Of a DNA stretch of 64,000 bases, positions 50,096 to 57,987 are shown piece by piece. The notes under the pieces were generated by a model that had not been told where the DNA came from, did not search any database, and saw only the letters and a list, made by a program, of their open reading frames with translations. Source of the stretch: Acrocarpospora pleiomorpha (lineage in GTDB: Bacteria; Actinomycetota; Actinomycetes; Streptosporangiales; Streptosporangiaceae); assembly GCF_009687885.1 (NCBI RefSeq), contig NZ_BLAF01000024.1, positions 62,001 through 126,000 on the forward strand. The letters are read 5' to 3'. Each line of letters opens with the position of its first letter. Position 1 is the first letter of the stretch. Position numbers and translations under genes: made by a program.

Positions 50096-51235
50096 GTGCC
50101 CACCCCTGTCGTCCTGGTCGCCGGCCTGCACGCCTCGGCGCGCACCGCCACCGTCGACCGGTTCCTGGCCGACCATCCAGGCGCCGTAGCCATCCACCAC
50201 GACCTGTGCGAGGTCACCTCCGGAAGAGTCGAGCGCGTGGTGCGCGACGCCTCCGGCGTACAGGACCTGGCCGAGGTACGGCTGGCGCACGGCTGCGTCA
50301 CCTGCACCGTTCGCGAGGATCTGCTCCCCCAGCTGATCCGGCATGCCGCCACCGCGTCCCTGCTGGTCGTGGACCTGTGGGACTCGGTCGAACCCCGCTC
50401 GGTGGCCGAGGCGCTCAACTGCGAGGAAGCCCGCGAGGTCCTGCGCCTGACCTGCGTGCTGACCGCGCTGCGCACCGAGCATCTGCCGGTCGACATCACC
50501 CGCGGCGAGCGCCTGTCAGAAACCGGCCGGGGCGCGGCGTCCGGCGACCGGCGCTACCTGGCCGAAGTGCTGGCCCGGCAGGTCGAGTACGCCACCGCCC
50601 TGGTCCTGCACGGCGGCGACGAGGAGGGCCTCGATCTCGCCCGCGCCCTGCTCACCCACCTCGCGCCCATCACCCCGGTCTTCACCGAGTCCCTGCCCGA
50701 CGTGACCGGCACCGCGCTGCGCACCCGGGAACTGGCAGAACGCGTCGACCCCGCCACCGCCCTGCTGCCCTGCGACGCGCAGACCGGCGAGGTCACCACC
50801 ATCGTCTGGCGCCGGTTGCGGCCGCTGCACCCCGCCCGCCTCTTCGAGGCCGTGGACCAGCTGGTCACCGAATCGGTCCGCTCCCGCGGGCGGTTCTGGC
50901 TGGCCACCCGGCCCGAACGTTTGCTCGCCTGGGACGCCGTCGCGGGCGCACTGTCCATCGAGGACACCGGCCCGTGGCTGGCCGCACTCCCGGAAGCCTC
51001 CTGGGACCTGATCTCCCCCGCCCGCCGCATGGCCGCCAGCCTGGACTGGACCGACCTCCTCGGCGATCGCATCCAGCACCTGGTCTTCACCGGCCCCGAC
51101 CTCGACCGCGACCGCATCCACACCCTGCTCGACTCCTGCCTGCTCACCCCAGCCGAGGCCGTATGCGGCTCCCACGTGTGGGCCGGCTACGACGACCCGT
51201 TCGCCCCCGTACTCGGCCTAGAGGAGATCGTTTGA
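50096..51235 (+). CDS. CobW/COG0523-like putative metallochaperone with degenerate P-loop
   Basis: A 379-residue protein from GTG 50096 (SD GGGAGG). The N-terminal GTPase-like part has [17 protein letters not shown], where GxxxxGKT reads G10-LHAS-A15-R16-T17; the usual Gly and Lys are replaced by Ala and Arg. The metal motif is [11 protein letters not shown] (C67-x-x-C70) instead of CxCC. The C-terminal CobW domain is present ([35 protein letters not shown]). Zur-box location indicates a role in zinc homeostasis. Nucleotide hydrolysis may be weak or absent (inference). Confidence 0.88.
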   Translation: MPTPVVLVAGLHASARTATVDRFLADHPGAVAIHHDLCEVTSGRVERVVRDASGVQDLAEVRLAHGCVTCTVREDLLPQLIRHAATASLLVVDLWDSVEPRSVAEALNCEEAREVLRLTCVLTALRTEHLPVDITRGERLSETGRGAASGDRRYLAEVLARQVEYATALVLHGGDEEGLDLARALLTHLAPITPVFTESLPDVTGTALRTRELAERVDPATALLPCDAQTGEVTTIVWRRLRPLHPARLFEAVDQLVTESVRSRGRFWLATRPERLLAWDAVAGALSIEDTGPWLAALPEASWDLISPARRMAASLDWTDLLGDRIQHLVFTGPDLDRDRIHTLLDSCLLTPAEAVCGSHVWAGYDDPFAPVLGLEEIV

Positions 51236-51265
51236 AGCCTCGCACACTCCCCACAGCCACGGCCC

Positions 51266-51523
51266 ACGATCACCGCAAGCGAAGCCCGGCGTCGGCTGTT
51301 CCCTCTCATCGACGAGGTGAATGAGGACAGCATGGCCGTGGAGATCGTCGCCAAGCACAACCGCGCCTACCTCGTGCCTGCTGCCGAGTACGAAGCGCTG
51401 AAGGAGACGGCGCACCTGTTGCGCTCACCGGCCAACATGCGCAGGCTCATCGCCTCTTATCAGCACGCCCTGGATGGCCGTCACGAAATCCGGGAGCTCA
51501 TCGACGTCGACGACCAGGCATGA
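51266..51523 (+). CDS. yefM: YefM/Phd-type antitoxin with damaged start
   Basis: The conserved N-terminus TITASEARRRLFPLIDEVN begins at ACG 51266 and continues to AVEIVAKHNRAYLVPAAEYE, ALKETAHLLRSPANMRRLIA and the toxin-binding tail. No ATG, GTG or TTG precedes the conserved start; the frame is open only back to the CobW stop (51233-51235). The first ordinary start, GTG 51317, would remove 17 residues of the DNA-binding fold. Either a rare start codon is used or the antitoxin is damaged. It overlaps the toxin gene by four bases. Confidence 0.8.
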   Translation, partial: TITASEARRRLFPLIDEVNEDSMAVEIVAKHNRAYLVPAAEYEALKETAHLLRSPANMRRLIASYQHALDGRHEIRELIDVDDQA

Positions 51524-51774
51524 AGCTCTCTTTCACGCCCGAAGCCTGGGAGGACTACTCCTCCTGGCTCGCCACCGACCGGCAAGTCCCGAAACGGATA
51601 AATCGGCTTATCGAAGACGCCCTGCGCGACCCGTACGCGGGCATTGGCAAACCCGAGCCGCTCAAACACGCCCTTCAGGGAGTCTGGTCCCGAAGGATCG
51701 CCGAAGAACACCGGCTCGTCTACCTTCCACGCGATGACGAACTGATCATTCTTCAGGCCCGCTACCGCTACTGA
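51520..51774 (+). CDS. yoeB: YoeB-family mRNA interferase toxin with H83R change
   Basis: An 84-residue Txe/YoeB toxin of standard length: MKLSFTPEAWEDYSSWLATD, KPEPLKHALQGVWSRRIAEE, HRLVYLPRDD. Glu46 and Arg65 equivalents are kept, but the C-terminus reads RYRY instead of RYHY. The catalytic His83 is therefore Arg. YoeB cleaves mRNA on the ribosome; this residue is important for activity in E. coli. Reduced or lost toxicity is plausible (inference). Confidence 0.93.
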   Translation: MKLSFTPEAWEDYSSWLATDRQVPKRINRLIEDALRDPYAGIGKPEPLKHALQGVWSRRIAEEHRLVYLPRDDELIILQARYRY

Positions 51775-51830
51775 GCACGACATCGGCGGGCGATGCCTGC
51801 TCAGCGACGCGTGCGTGCGGCACGGAGACC

Positions 51831-52544
51831 TCAGCGAACCGCCGCCTCCACCGCCGCCACGACAGCCTCGACGCCGCCACGCGACGGGGCACCGTGCCCG
51901 GGAAGCACCCACTTCGCTCGGGTCGCCAGCAGCGCCCGCAGCGAGGCGATCGCCTGATCGGGCGCATCGGTGAAGGGAGCCGGCTGTGGCCCCTGCTTTC
52001 CGGTGAGGACATGACGCGTCGTCAGTCCGTCGCCCACGAACACGGCGTCGACGTCAGGGATGTGGATCGCGATGCTGCCCGGAGAGTGACCGGGAAGGGC
52101 AATGATCTTCGGCGCCCCGGGCAGGTCGAGGATCTCCCCGTCGCGCACTTCGATGACCTCTGTGAGCCACGTGGTGCGCATTCCGCCCTTGCTGAGCGAG
52201 TAGGCCACGAACCCGAGAAGCGGCCCAAGACGCATCGCCTGCTTCGCATTCTTCGGCTTGGGTCCGCCCTTCGCCCGCTCGGCGTCACCCGGATGCACGT
52301 ACACCGGCACTCCGTGTTCGCGCCGCAGCCGCTCGGCGAAACCGACATGATCGGAGTCGCCATGAGTGAGGATGACGCCCCTCACTTCCTCGACGGACCG
52401 CCCCATCGCCTTGAGTTCAACGAGCAGATCGCGCCAGTGTCCGGGCAATCCGGCATCGACGACGGTCACGCCCTCGGGCGCCTCGACGAGATACGCGGCC
52501 ACGATGTCGTTGCCGATGCGGTGGAGGTGCGGAGCAAGTTTCAT
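51831..52544 (-). CDS. MBL-fold metallo-hydrolase
   Basis: A 237-residue metallo-beta-lactamase-fold hydrolase with the metal motif LTHGDSDHVGFAERL (HxDxDH variant), LPGHSPGSIAIHIP, VFVGDGLTTRHV and LPGHGAPSRGG. Probable substrates are esters, lactones or thioesters. It is divergent from a TetR gene, with a tandem operator starting two bases before its ATG, so it may be translated from a leaderless transcript and controlled by that TetR. Confidence 0.9.
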   Translation of the reverse strand: MKLAPHLHRIGNDIVAAYLVEAPEGVTVVDAGLPGHWRDLLVELKAMGRSVEEVRGVILTHGDSDHVGFAERLRREHGVPVYVHPGDAERAKGGPKPKNAKQAMRLGPLLGFVAYSLSKGGMRTTWLTEVIEVRDGEILDLPGAPKIIALPGHSPGSIAIHIPDVDAVFVGDGLTTRHVLTGKQGPQPAPFTDAPDQAIASLRALLATRAKWVLPGHGAPSRGGVEAVVAAVEAAVR

Positions 52545-52545
52545 G

Positions 52546-52588
52546 ATGGCTACGCTAAATAGCCATCATGGCTACTGTCAATAGCTAT
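52546..52588. promoter_or_regulatory. Tandem operator between MBL and TetR genes
   Basis: Two inverted repeats follow each other with a 22-bp step: ATGGCTA-N7-TAGCCAT (52546-52566) and ATGGCTA-N7-TAGCTAT (52568-52588). They fill the whole gap between the divergent genes if the TetR start is at 52598. Confidence 0.8.
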
Positions 52589-52597
52589 ACTGTGGAT

Positions 52598-53146
52598 ATG
52601 CCAACTCCGGACCGTACCTCGCTCGACGCTATCGTCCTCGCAGCTCGCGACCTACTCGAGGCGGATGGCCTGGCAGGCGTCACCATGCAGGCCGTTGCCA
52701 CACGAGTCGGTGTGCGCGCTCCTTCGCTCTACAAGCGCGTGCAAAGCCGCGAGGACCTCATCCGTCTCGTCGCCGAGGCGACCCTACGCGACCTGGCAGA
52801 CCGCGTGAACCCGGCTGAGACCGCAGTGGACCTCTTGAACGGGCTCCGGACGTTCGGGAAGGAGCGTCCGGCCGCGTTCCAGCTGGTGATGACCCCGGGA
52901 CCCGGCACGCCGAGGGTGGGCGAGGAGGTGAACATCGCGTCGAGTGCGGCGATCCTCCGCGTTGCGACCGACCTCGCCGGCGAAGCCGAGGCGCTCGAAG
53001 CAGCACGCACGTTGACGGCATGGGCGACCGGTTTCATCAGCATGGAACTGAACGGGAGCTTCCGTCTTGGCGGCGACGTCGACGGGGCGTGGGAGTTCGG
53101 GGTGGCGCGGCTCATCGCTGCGGTCGGCATGCCGTCACCGGGCTGA
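52598..53146 (+). CDS. TetR/AcrR-family regulator
   Basis: A 182-residue TetR protein with HTH GVTMQAVATRVGVRAPSLYK and a helical C-terminus (TetR_C_13/WHG-like, LRTFGKERPAAFQLVMTPGP). I prefer ATG 52598 (MPTPDRTSLDA) because the alternative ATG 52568 lies inside the second operator repeat. It likely represses itself and the divergent MBL hydrolase. Confidence 0.9.
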   Translation: MPTPDRTSLDAIVLAARDLLEADGLAGVTMQAVATRVGVRAPSLYKRVQSREDLIRLVAEATLRDLADRVNPAETAVDLLNGLRTFGKERPAAFQLVMTPGPGTPRVGEEVNIASSAAILRVATDLAGEAEALEAARTLTAWATGFISMELNGSFRLGGDVDGAWEFGVARLIAAVGMPSPG

Positions 53147-53268
53147 TCCGACGCGTCGCCGGACGCAAAGTGGTCGCCTACCGTGGCGGCGCTGAGTGGC
53201 GTGATCATCTGGGCAGAGTTCCAAGGGGAGTACGAGGGCAAATACGCTCATACGGGTAGGAACCAGTC

Positions 53269-53943
53269 ATGACCAGAGTCATCGCGTTTGATGTCAACGA
53301 GAGTCTGCTTGACCTCTCCGTGCTCGACGAGGCCTTCGAGGTGTTGCTGGGGTCGGCTGCTCTTCGGGAGCAGTGGTTCAGGCAGATGTTGCAGATCACG
53401 TTCGTCGGTGGGCTGACCGGTGATTATGTGGACTACAGCACGGCTCAGCATGCCGCGTTGTTGATGCTGGGCGAACGGCACGGTAGGACGGTCTCGGCGG
53501 CGGACGCGGCTGGGGTTGTCGAGCGGATGAGCTCGCTGCCCGCCCATCCTGAGGTCGTCGGCGCGCTCCAGCGTCTGAGGACCAGCCCACTCAAGATGGT
53601 GGCACTGACGAATTCTGTGGGTCCGGTCGCCGAGGCGCAGCTCGCCAACAGCGGTATACGCGGGTATTTCGACGCCGTGATCTCGGCAGACAGCGTGAAA
53701 CAGCTCAAACCGCTGCCTGATCCCTATCGGGCCGCCGCGAAGACCTTCGGTGTTGATATCTCGGAGGTGCGGCTGGTGGCTGCGCACTGGTGGGACACGT
53801 GGGGCGCGCTTGCCGCGGGCTGCAAGGCGGCCTTCATCGCGCGGCCGGGCATGGTTCTCAGCCCCATTGGGCGGCGTCCGGACATCATCGGCGCCGACCT
53901 GGCCGATGTCGTCGACCAGATCTTCGAGGTGGATGTCGCCTGA
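53269..53943 (+). CDS. Haloacid dehalogenase type II-like HAD hydrolase
   Basis: A 224-residue HAD protein: motif I IAFDVNESLLDL (nucleophile Asp8), motif II MVALTNSV, motif III lysine SVKQLKPLPDPY, and motif IV LVAAHWWDTWGALAAG. This matches L-2-haloacid dehalogenases, though motif IV has AAHWWDTW where SSNxWD is common. It could be a dehalogenase or a phosphatase. ATG 53269 follows GTAGGAACCAGTC. Confidence 0.88.
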   Translation: MTRVIAFDVNESLLDLSVLDEAFEVLLGSAALREQWFRQMLQITFVGGLTGDYVDYSTAQHAALLMLGERHGRTVSAADAAGVVERMSSLPAHPEVVGALQRLRTSPLKMVALTNSVGPVAEAQLANSGIRGYFDAVISADSVKQLKPLPDPYRAAAKTFGVDISEVRLVAAHWWDTWGALAAGCKAAFIARPGMVLSPIGRRPDIIGADLADVVDQIFEVDVA

Positions 53944-53999
53944 CCTACTGGAACAAGGGCCCGATTGGACCTCGACCTTTGGCATTGGGAGGGGGCGCC

Positions 54000-54974
54000 A
54001 TGCGTGCCATCGTTATCGAGAGATTCGGGGGGCCGGAGTGCTTGGAGTATCGGGAGTTGCCGGAACCTGAGCCTGTGGCCGGACAGGTTGTCATTGAGAT
54101 CAAGGCTTTTGGGCTCAACCATGCCGAGATGCATATGCGTAGAGGTGAGTGGGCCGAGGCGGCGCCGGTGAGCGGTATCGAGTGTGTTGGACTCGTGCAC
54201 GCCTGTCCCGATGGGGAGTTTCCCGTGGGAGCCAAGGTGGCCGCGTTGATGGGTGGTCTCGGGCGTACGATCAACGGGAGTTACGCCGAATTCACCCGGG
54301 CTCCGGCCTCGAACGTGGCGCTCATCGAGTCCGACCTGCCGTGGGCCGAGTTGGCCGCCATTCCGGAGACGTACGCCACCGCCTGGACCTGCCTGTTCCG
54401 CAACCTGCAGATCACCAAGGGACAGACGCTGGTCGTCAGGGGTGGCACCTCCTCCTTCGGGCAGGCGGCGATCGGCCTCGCCGTCGACGCTGAGGCGCGG
54501 GTCATTGCCACCACCCGGGACCGTAATCGCTTCGGCCTGTTGGAAGACCTTGGTGCGGAACGCGGTGAGGTGGAAGGTCCGGCGCTCGCCCTGCGGATCC
54601 CTGAGGCCAAGCGGATCGACGCCGTCCTCGACCTGATCGGGAACAGCACCATCCTCGACTCGCTGGCGATGCTGCGCCGGGGCGGGCGTGCCTGCCTGGC
54701 GGGATGGCTCGGCGGGCTCGACCCGATCGCCGACTTCAACCCGCTGGGGCAAATGGCGAGCGGCGTCTATCTCACTTTCTTCGCCAGTTTCGTCTTCGGC
54801 ACCCCCGGCTTCCCGCTGTCCGACGTACCACTCCAAGCGATCGCCGAACGGGTGGCGGCCGGTCGCCTGCGGGCCAAGCCCTCGCGCGTGTTCGGCTTCG
54901 AAGAGATCCGCGAGGCTCATCGCGTCATGGAAGCCGGTACGGCCAGGGGCAAGATGGTGGTCGTCCACGAGTGA
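54000..54974 (+). CDS. Zinc-type alcohol dehydrogenase/quinone oxidoreductase family protein
   Basis: A 324-residue medium-chain dehydrogenase of the quinone-oxidoreductase group: MRAIVIERFGGPECLEYREL, GIECVGLVHACPDGEFPVGA and VVRGGTSSFGQAAIGLAVDA (NADPH motif). The Cys/His zinc ligands of classical alcohol dehydrogenases are absent. ATG 54000 follows GGGAGGGGGCGCC. It lies 56 bases after the HAD gene and may be co-transcribed with it. Confidence 0.9.
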   Translation: MRAIVIERFGGPECLEYRELPEPEPVAGQVVIEIKAFGLNHAEMHMRRGEWAEAAPVSGIECVGLVHACPDGEFPVGAKVAALMGGLGRTINGSYAEFTRAPASNVALIESDLPWAELAAIPETYATAWTCLFRNLQITKGQTLVVRGGTSSFGQAAIGLAVDAEARVIATTRDRNRFGLLEDLGAERGEVEGPALALRIPEAKRIDAVLDLIGNSTILDSLAMLRRGGRACLAGWLGGLDPIADFNPLGQMASGVYLTFFASFVFGTPGFPLSDVPLQAIAERVAAGRLRAKPSRVFGFEEIREAHRVMEAGTARGKMVVVHE

Positions 54975-54988
54975 AGCATGCGTGCCGT

Positions 54989-55411
54989 TCACTTGCCGGC
55001 CGGGGGTCCGTACCACTGGAGTGCTTGTCCGGTTACGGCCGCGATGCATTCGAAGTCCTGGTCGCGATGTAGCAGGGTCAGGCCCCGCAGTTCCGCCGTG
55101 GCGGCGATGACCAGGTCCACCGCCTCGGCACTTCGGTGCTGCCCGCGCCTGGTCAGTGCGCCTTGGACCTCCCACGCCCGGTCGTAGGCACGATCGTCGA
55201 CCGGGACCCAGCCGAACAGCGACCGCATGTCCTCGATCCCCCGGATACGATCCGCGATCGAACGAGCGCTGAAGAAGAATTCGAGTTCGGTAATGGGGCA
55301 AACCGCGATCAGGCCAGCGGCCGCCGCCTGGTCCCAGCCGTATTGCTCGGCATCACCACGCATGAGCCGGGCCAGGGCACTGGTATCGATCAGGAACTGT
55401 GCCGGATTCAC
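54989..55411 (-). CDS. vapC: VapC-type PIN-domain toxin
   Basis: A 140-residue PIN ribonuclease: FLIDTSALARLM (first Asp), PITELEFFFSARS (Glu) and RSAEAVDLVIAATAELRGL (Asp), then LLHRDQDFECIAAVTG (last Asp). It cleaves RNA when freed from VapB. The ATG overlaps the antitoxin stop by four bases. Confidence 0.93.
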   Translation of the reverse strand: MNPAQFLIDTSALARLMRGDAEQYGWDQAAAAGLIAVCPITELEFFFSARSIADRIRGIEDMRSLFGWVPVDDRAYDRAWEVQGALTRRGQHRSAEAVDLVIAATAELRGLTLLHRDQDFECIAAVTGQALQWYGPPAGK

Positions 55412-55623
55412 CTGCGATAGCCCCTCTTGTCCTCGAAGATCCCAAGATCGAAGGCTCCCTCGGCAGCGGCCTCACGCAACCGGGCGAGCGCCAGCGCCCG
55501 GCGCCGATTTTCCAGCACTTCCCGCAGAGCGCTGTTCACGGTCTCCTTCTTCGTACGGGTCCCCAGCGCCTTGGCCACCTCCGCGACCAGATCATCATCC
55601 AGGTCGATCACCGTACGACTCAT
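55408..55623 (-). CDS. vapB: VapB-type antitoxin
   Basis: A 71-residue antitoxin with an N-terminal ribbon-helix-helix (SRTVIDLDDDLVAEVAKALG, TRTKKETVNSALREVLENRR) and a C-terminal toxin-binding tail (GAFDLGIFEDKRGYRR). It neutralises the adjacent VapC and should bind the operator at 55637-55661. Confidence 0.93.
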   Translation of the reverse strand: MSRTVIDLDDDLVAEVAKALGTRTKKETVNSALREVLENRRRALALARLREAAAEGAFDLGIFEDKRGYRR

Positions 55624-55636
55624 CGACGCCTCCCGT

Positions 55637-55661
55637 ATATCAAGTACTACATCAATGATAT
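55637..55661 (-). promoter_or_regulatory. VapB operator candidate
   Basis: ATATCA (55637-55642) and TGATAT (55656-55661) form an inverted repeat with a 13-base centre, 14 bases upstream of the vapB start. This is the usual place for autoregulation by VapBC. Confidence 0.5.
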
Positions 55662-55811
55662 CGGCCGAGATACCCAGATGAAAACGTGGAGCGGTGGATG
55701 ACAGCCCGCAGTGTGAAAGTTACAGAAAACCTTTAGCGTATGCCCAGGCCGCAGGTCATTGATTAATTGGGCGACTATACGAACATACTCAGCGCGCATA
55801 CCTTTTCGGCC

Positions 55812-57023
55812 ATGAGATGGATTCTGGCGATCTTAATGCTGGCCGCGACCACCGTGGTCGCCACGGCCACATCTGCGGCGGCCGCGGTCGCATGCGGCGT
55901 CACGTACACGACCAACGACTGGAACTCGGGGCCCGGCACTGGCGGCTTCACGGCCAGTGTGACCGTCAAGAACCTGGGCGACGCCTGGAACGGCTGGACG
56001 CTGCGGTTCGCGCTCTCGGCCGGGCAGACGGTGACTCAGGGCTGGTCGGCGAACTGGTCACAGTCGGGCGCAAACGTCACCGCGACCAACCAGGACTACA
56101 ACGGCGCCCTCGGGACCGGCGCGTCCACCTCCATCGGCTTCAACGGCACCTGGACCGGCTCCAACCCGAAGCCCTCGTCGTTCACCGTCAACGGGGTGAC
56201 CTGCACCGGCTCGACCCCCACCGCTACCCCGACCCCGACCCCGACCCCGACGCCTACCCCAAGCCCCTCGCCGCCTCCAGGGAACGTGTGGAACCCGCCG
56301 AGCAACCTGGTCCAGCCGCTTAACCAGGTGTGGAGCCACGTCGAGTCCACTTACCCCAACCTGTACGGCTTCAGGAACTACATCTGGGACCAGATCATGG
56401 CCGGGCGGGGCAACATCAACTACTGCGTGCGATGGGACTCCGGCGCGAACGTAACCGCGGCGCTGCGCGACCAGATCCACGCCAACCTGATCCGCATGTT
56501 CCAGAAGTGGGTCGACCAGCTCGCCGGCTGGAACGGCTGGCCGTACCCGACAGTCAACGTGAAGGTCGTGGGCTGGGCCGTACGCAACAGGGCGCAGCTG
56601 CAGTGGACGGACAACTCCGTCGACATCTACGTCAACGACATCAACGAGAACGCTCCGCAGTGCGCGCCGCCCTGCGGGCGCTTCTTCCACCAGGACGGCA
56701 ACTACTCGGGCTGCCCAGGCGGGGCGAGTCATCACTATGACATGTCACTCTGGCTGACGGCCGGGATGTCCGGCGGCGCGGGAGGCGACTGGGGCCAACG
56801 GATCGGCAGCGAGTACTACGTCAACGCGCTCGGCTCGGCCAACATCCACATCCTGTTACATGAGATAGGACATGGCTACGGGCTCGACGACTTCTACGAC
56901 TGGACCCCGACCGGGGTGGGCGGCTTCATCATGAAGGCGGGCTCGGCATCGCAGATCACCGAGTTCGACAAGTGGATGCTGCGTGACTGGTGGCGGCACC
57001 TCAAGAACCGCTACAGCATCTAG
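55812..57023 (+). CDS. Secreted CBM2-linked zinc metalloprotease-like protein
   Basis: A 403-residue exported protein. It has a signal peptide (MRWILAILMLAATTVVATAT). A family-2 cellulose/chitin-binding module follows (~28-135, GGFTASVTVKNLGDAWNGWTL, SANWSQSGANVTATNQDYNG). A Thr-Pro linker (TPTPTPTPTPTPSPSPPP) leads to a ~240-residue catalytic domain with HILLHEIGHGYGLDDFYDW, a metzincin-like HExxHxxGxxD site. A Met-turn candidate is FIMKAG. CBM2 is normally joined to glycosidases; here it would target a protease to plant or fungal wall material. ATG 55812 has no strong SD. Confidence 0.88.
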   Translation: MRWILAILMLAATTVVATATSAAAAVACGVTYTTNDWNSGPGTGGFTASVTVKNLGDAWNGWTLRFALSAGQTVTQGWSANWSQSGANVTATNQDYNGALGTGASTSIGFNGTWTGSNPKPSSFTVNGVTCTGSTPTATPTPTPTPTPTPSPSPPPGNVWNPPSNLVQPLNQVWSHVESTYPNLYGFRNYIWDQIMAGRGNINYCVRWDSGANVTAALRDQIHANLIRMFQKWVDQLAGWNGWPYPTVNVKVVGWAVRNRAQLQWTDNSVDIYVNDINENAPQCAPPCGRFFHQDGNYSGCPGGASHHYDMSLWLTAGMSGGAGGDWGQRIGSEYYVNALGSANIHILLHEIGHGYGLDDFYDWTPTGVGGFIMKAGSASQITEFDKWMLRDWWRHLKNRYSI

Positions 57024-57053
57024 GACAGCGGCTTGGGCCCTGCCCTTTCGCGA

Positions 57054-57086
57054 CACGCCGACCAAGGTCCCGCCTTGGTCGGCGTG
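57054..57086 (+). terminator. Strong terminator hairpin
   Basis: CACGCCGACCAAGG-TCCCG-CCTTGGTCGGCGTG is a perfect 14-bp stem with a 5-base loop, 31 bases after the protease stop. Confidence 0.85.
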
Positions 57087-57284
57087 ACGCCTCAGACTCC
57101 GCCGCCGACCCCGCACATCCGAATTCCCCATCGCGAGGATAGGCCGAAGATTACCGTCGAGTGGGCGGGCACGGCCCGGCTGCAGTTACGACTTGTTGCT
57201 CTATACGGCGAAAAATGTTGACGGGGTGGAGGTGATCGCGAATTCTGCGTTCGGAGTGTTCTCGAGCCGAGGGAGGCACAGCCC

Positions 57285-57845
57285 ATGCCGCACATCACCC
57301 TGGTGTCTGACGAGCCGGGAATCCGGGGACTTTTCAGGTTTCGTCCGGAGATGGCTCGGCCGCTGAACGAGCTGGTCGAGGCGTTGCTGCGCGCGGACAA
57401 CACCTTGACGCGAGGGGAACGTGAGCTGATCGCGGCGTACGTGTCGGCGCTGAACGAGTGCCGTTACTGCTTCTCCTCGCACGCGGCGTACGCGGCGGCG
57501 CAGCTGGAGGGTGGGATGGCGCTGGTCGAGCAGGTCCGCGAGGACGTGGGAGGCGCGCCGATCTCGCCCAAGCTGCGGGCGCTGCTGGGCATCGCGGCAG
57601 CCGTACAGCAGGGCGGGCTGCGGGTTACGGACCGGCTCGTCACCGCCGCGCAGGAAGCGGGCGCGACCGATGTGGAGATCCACGACACCGTCCTGATCGC
57701 GGCGGCGTTCTGCATGTTCAACCGCTACGTCGACGGGCTGGGCACGATCGCCCCGGACGACCCTGAATCCTACGCGGCCCGGGCCAAGCGCATCGTCTCC
57801 GACGGCTATCTCGCCTTACTGGCCGAATCCCAGCGCAAATCGTAA
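57285..57845 (+). CDS. AhpD-like carboxymuconolactone decarboxylase-family protein
   Basis: A 186-residue peroxidase-related protein: LTRGERELIAAYVSALNECR followed by YCFSSHAAYAAAQLEG, giving the ExxxC..C...H active site (ECRYCFSSH). The C-terminal part HDTVLIAAAFCMFNRYVDGL is typical of the uncharacterised peroxidase-related enzyme subfamily. It probably detoxifies peroxides using the Cys pair. ATG 57285 follows GAGGGAGGCACAGCCC. Confidence 0.9.
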   Translation: MPHITLVSDEPGIRGLFRFRPEMARPLNELVEALLRADNTLTRGERELIAAYVSALNECRYCFSSHAAYAAAQLEGGMALVEQVREDVGGAPISPKLRALLGIAAAVQQGGLRVTDRLVTAAQEAGATDVEIHDTVLIAAAFCMFNRYVDGLGTIAPDDPESYAARAKRIVSDGYLALLAESQRKS

Positions 57846-57987
57846 CGGCATCCGGGTGGCCGTTGTCGGTTCGCGCTGTCTGGTCAACACTTGATCTGCT
57901 GCCTTGATCGAATCGATCGGTTCGGTCAGGCCGTGGCGGCCGCATCGGTCGCCGTGATCGGTCAGGTGTCGGCCAAGGGGGCGCTGA

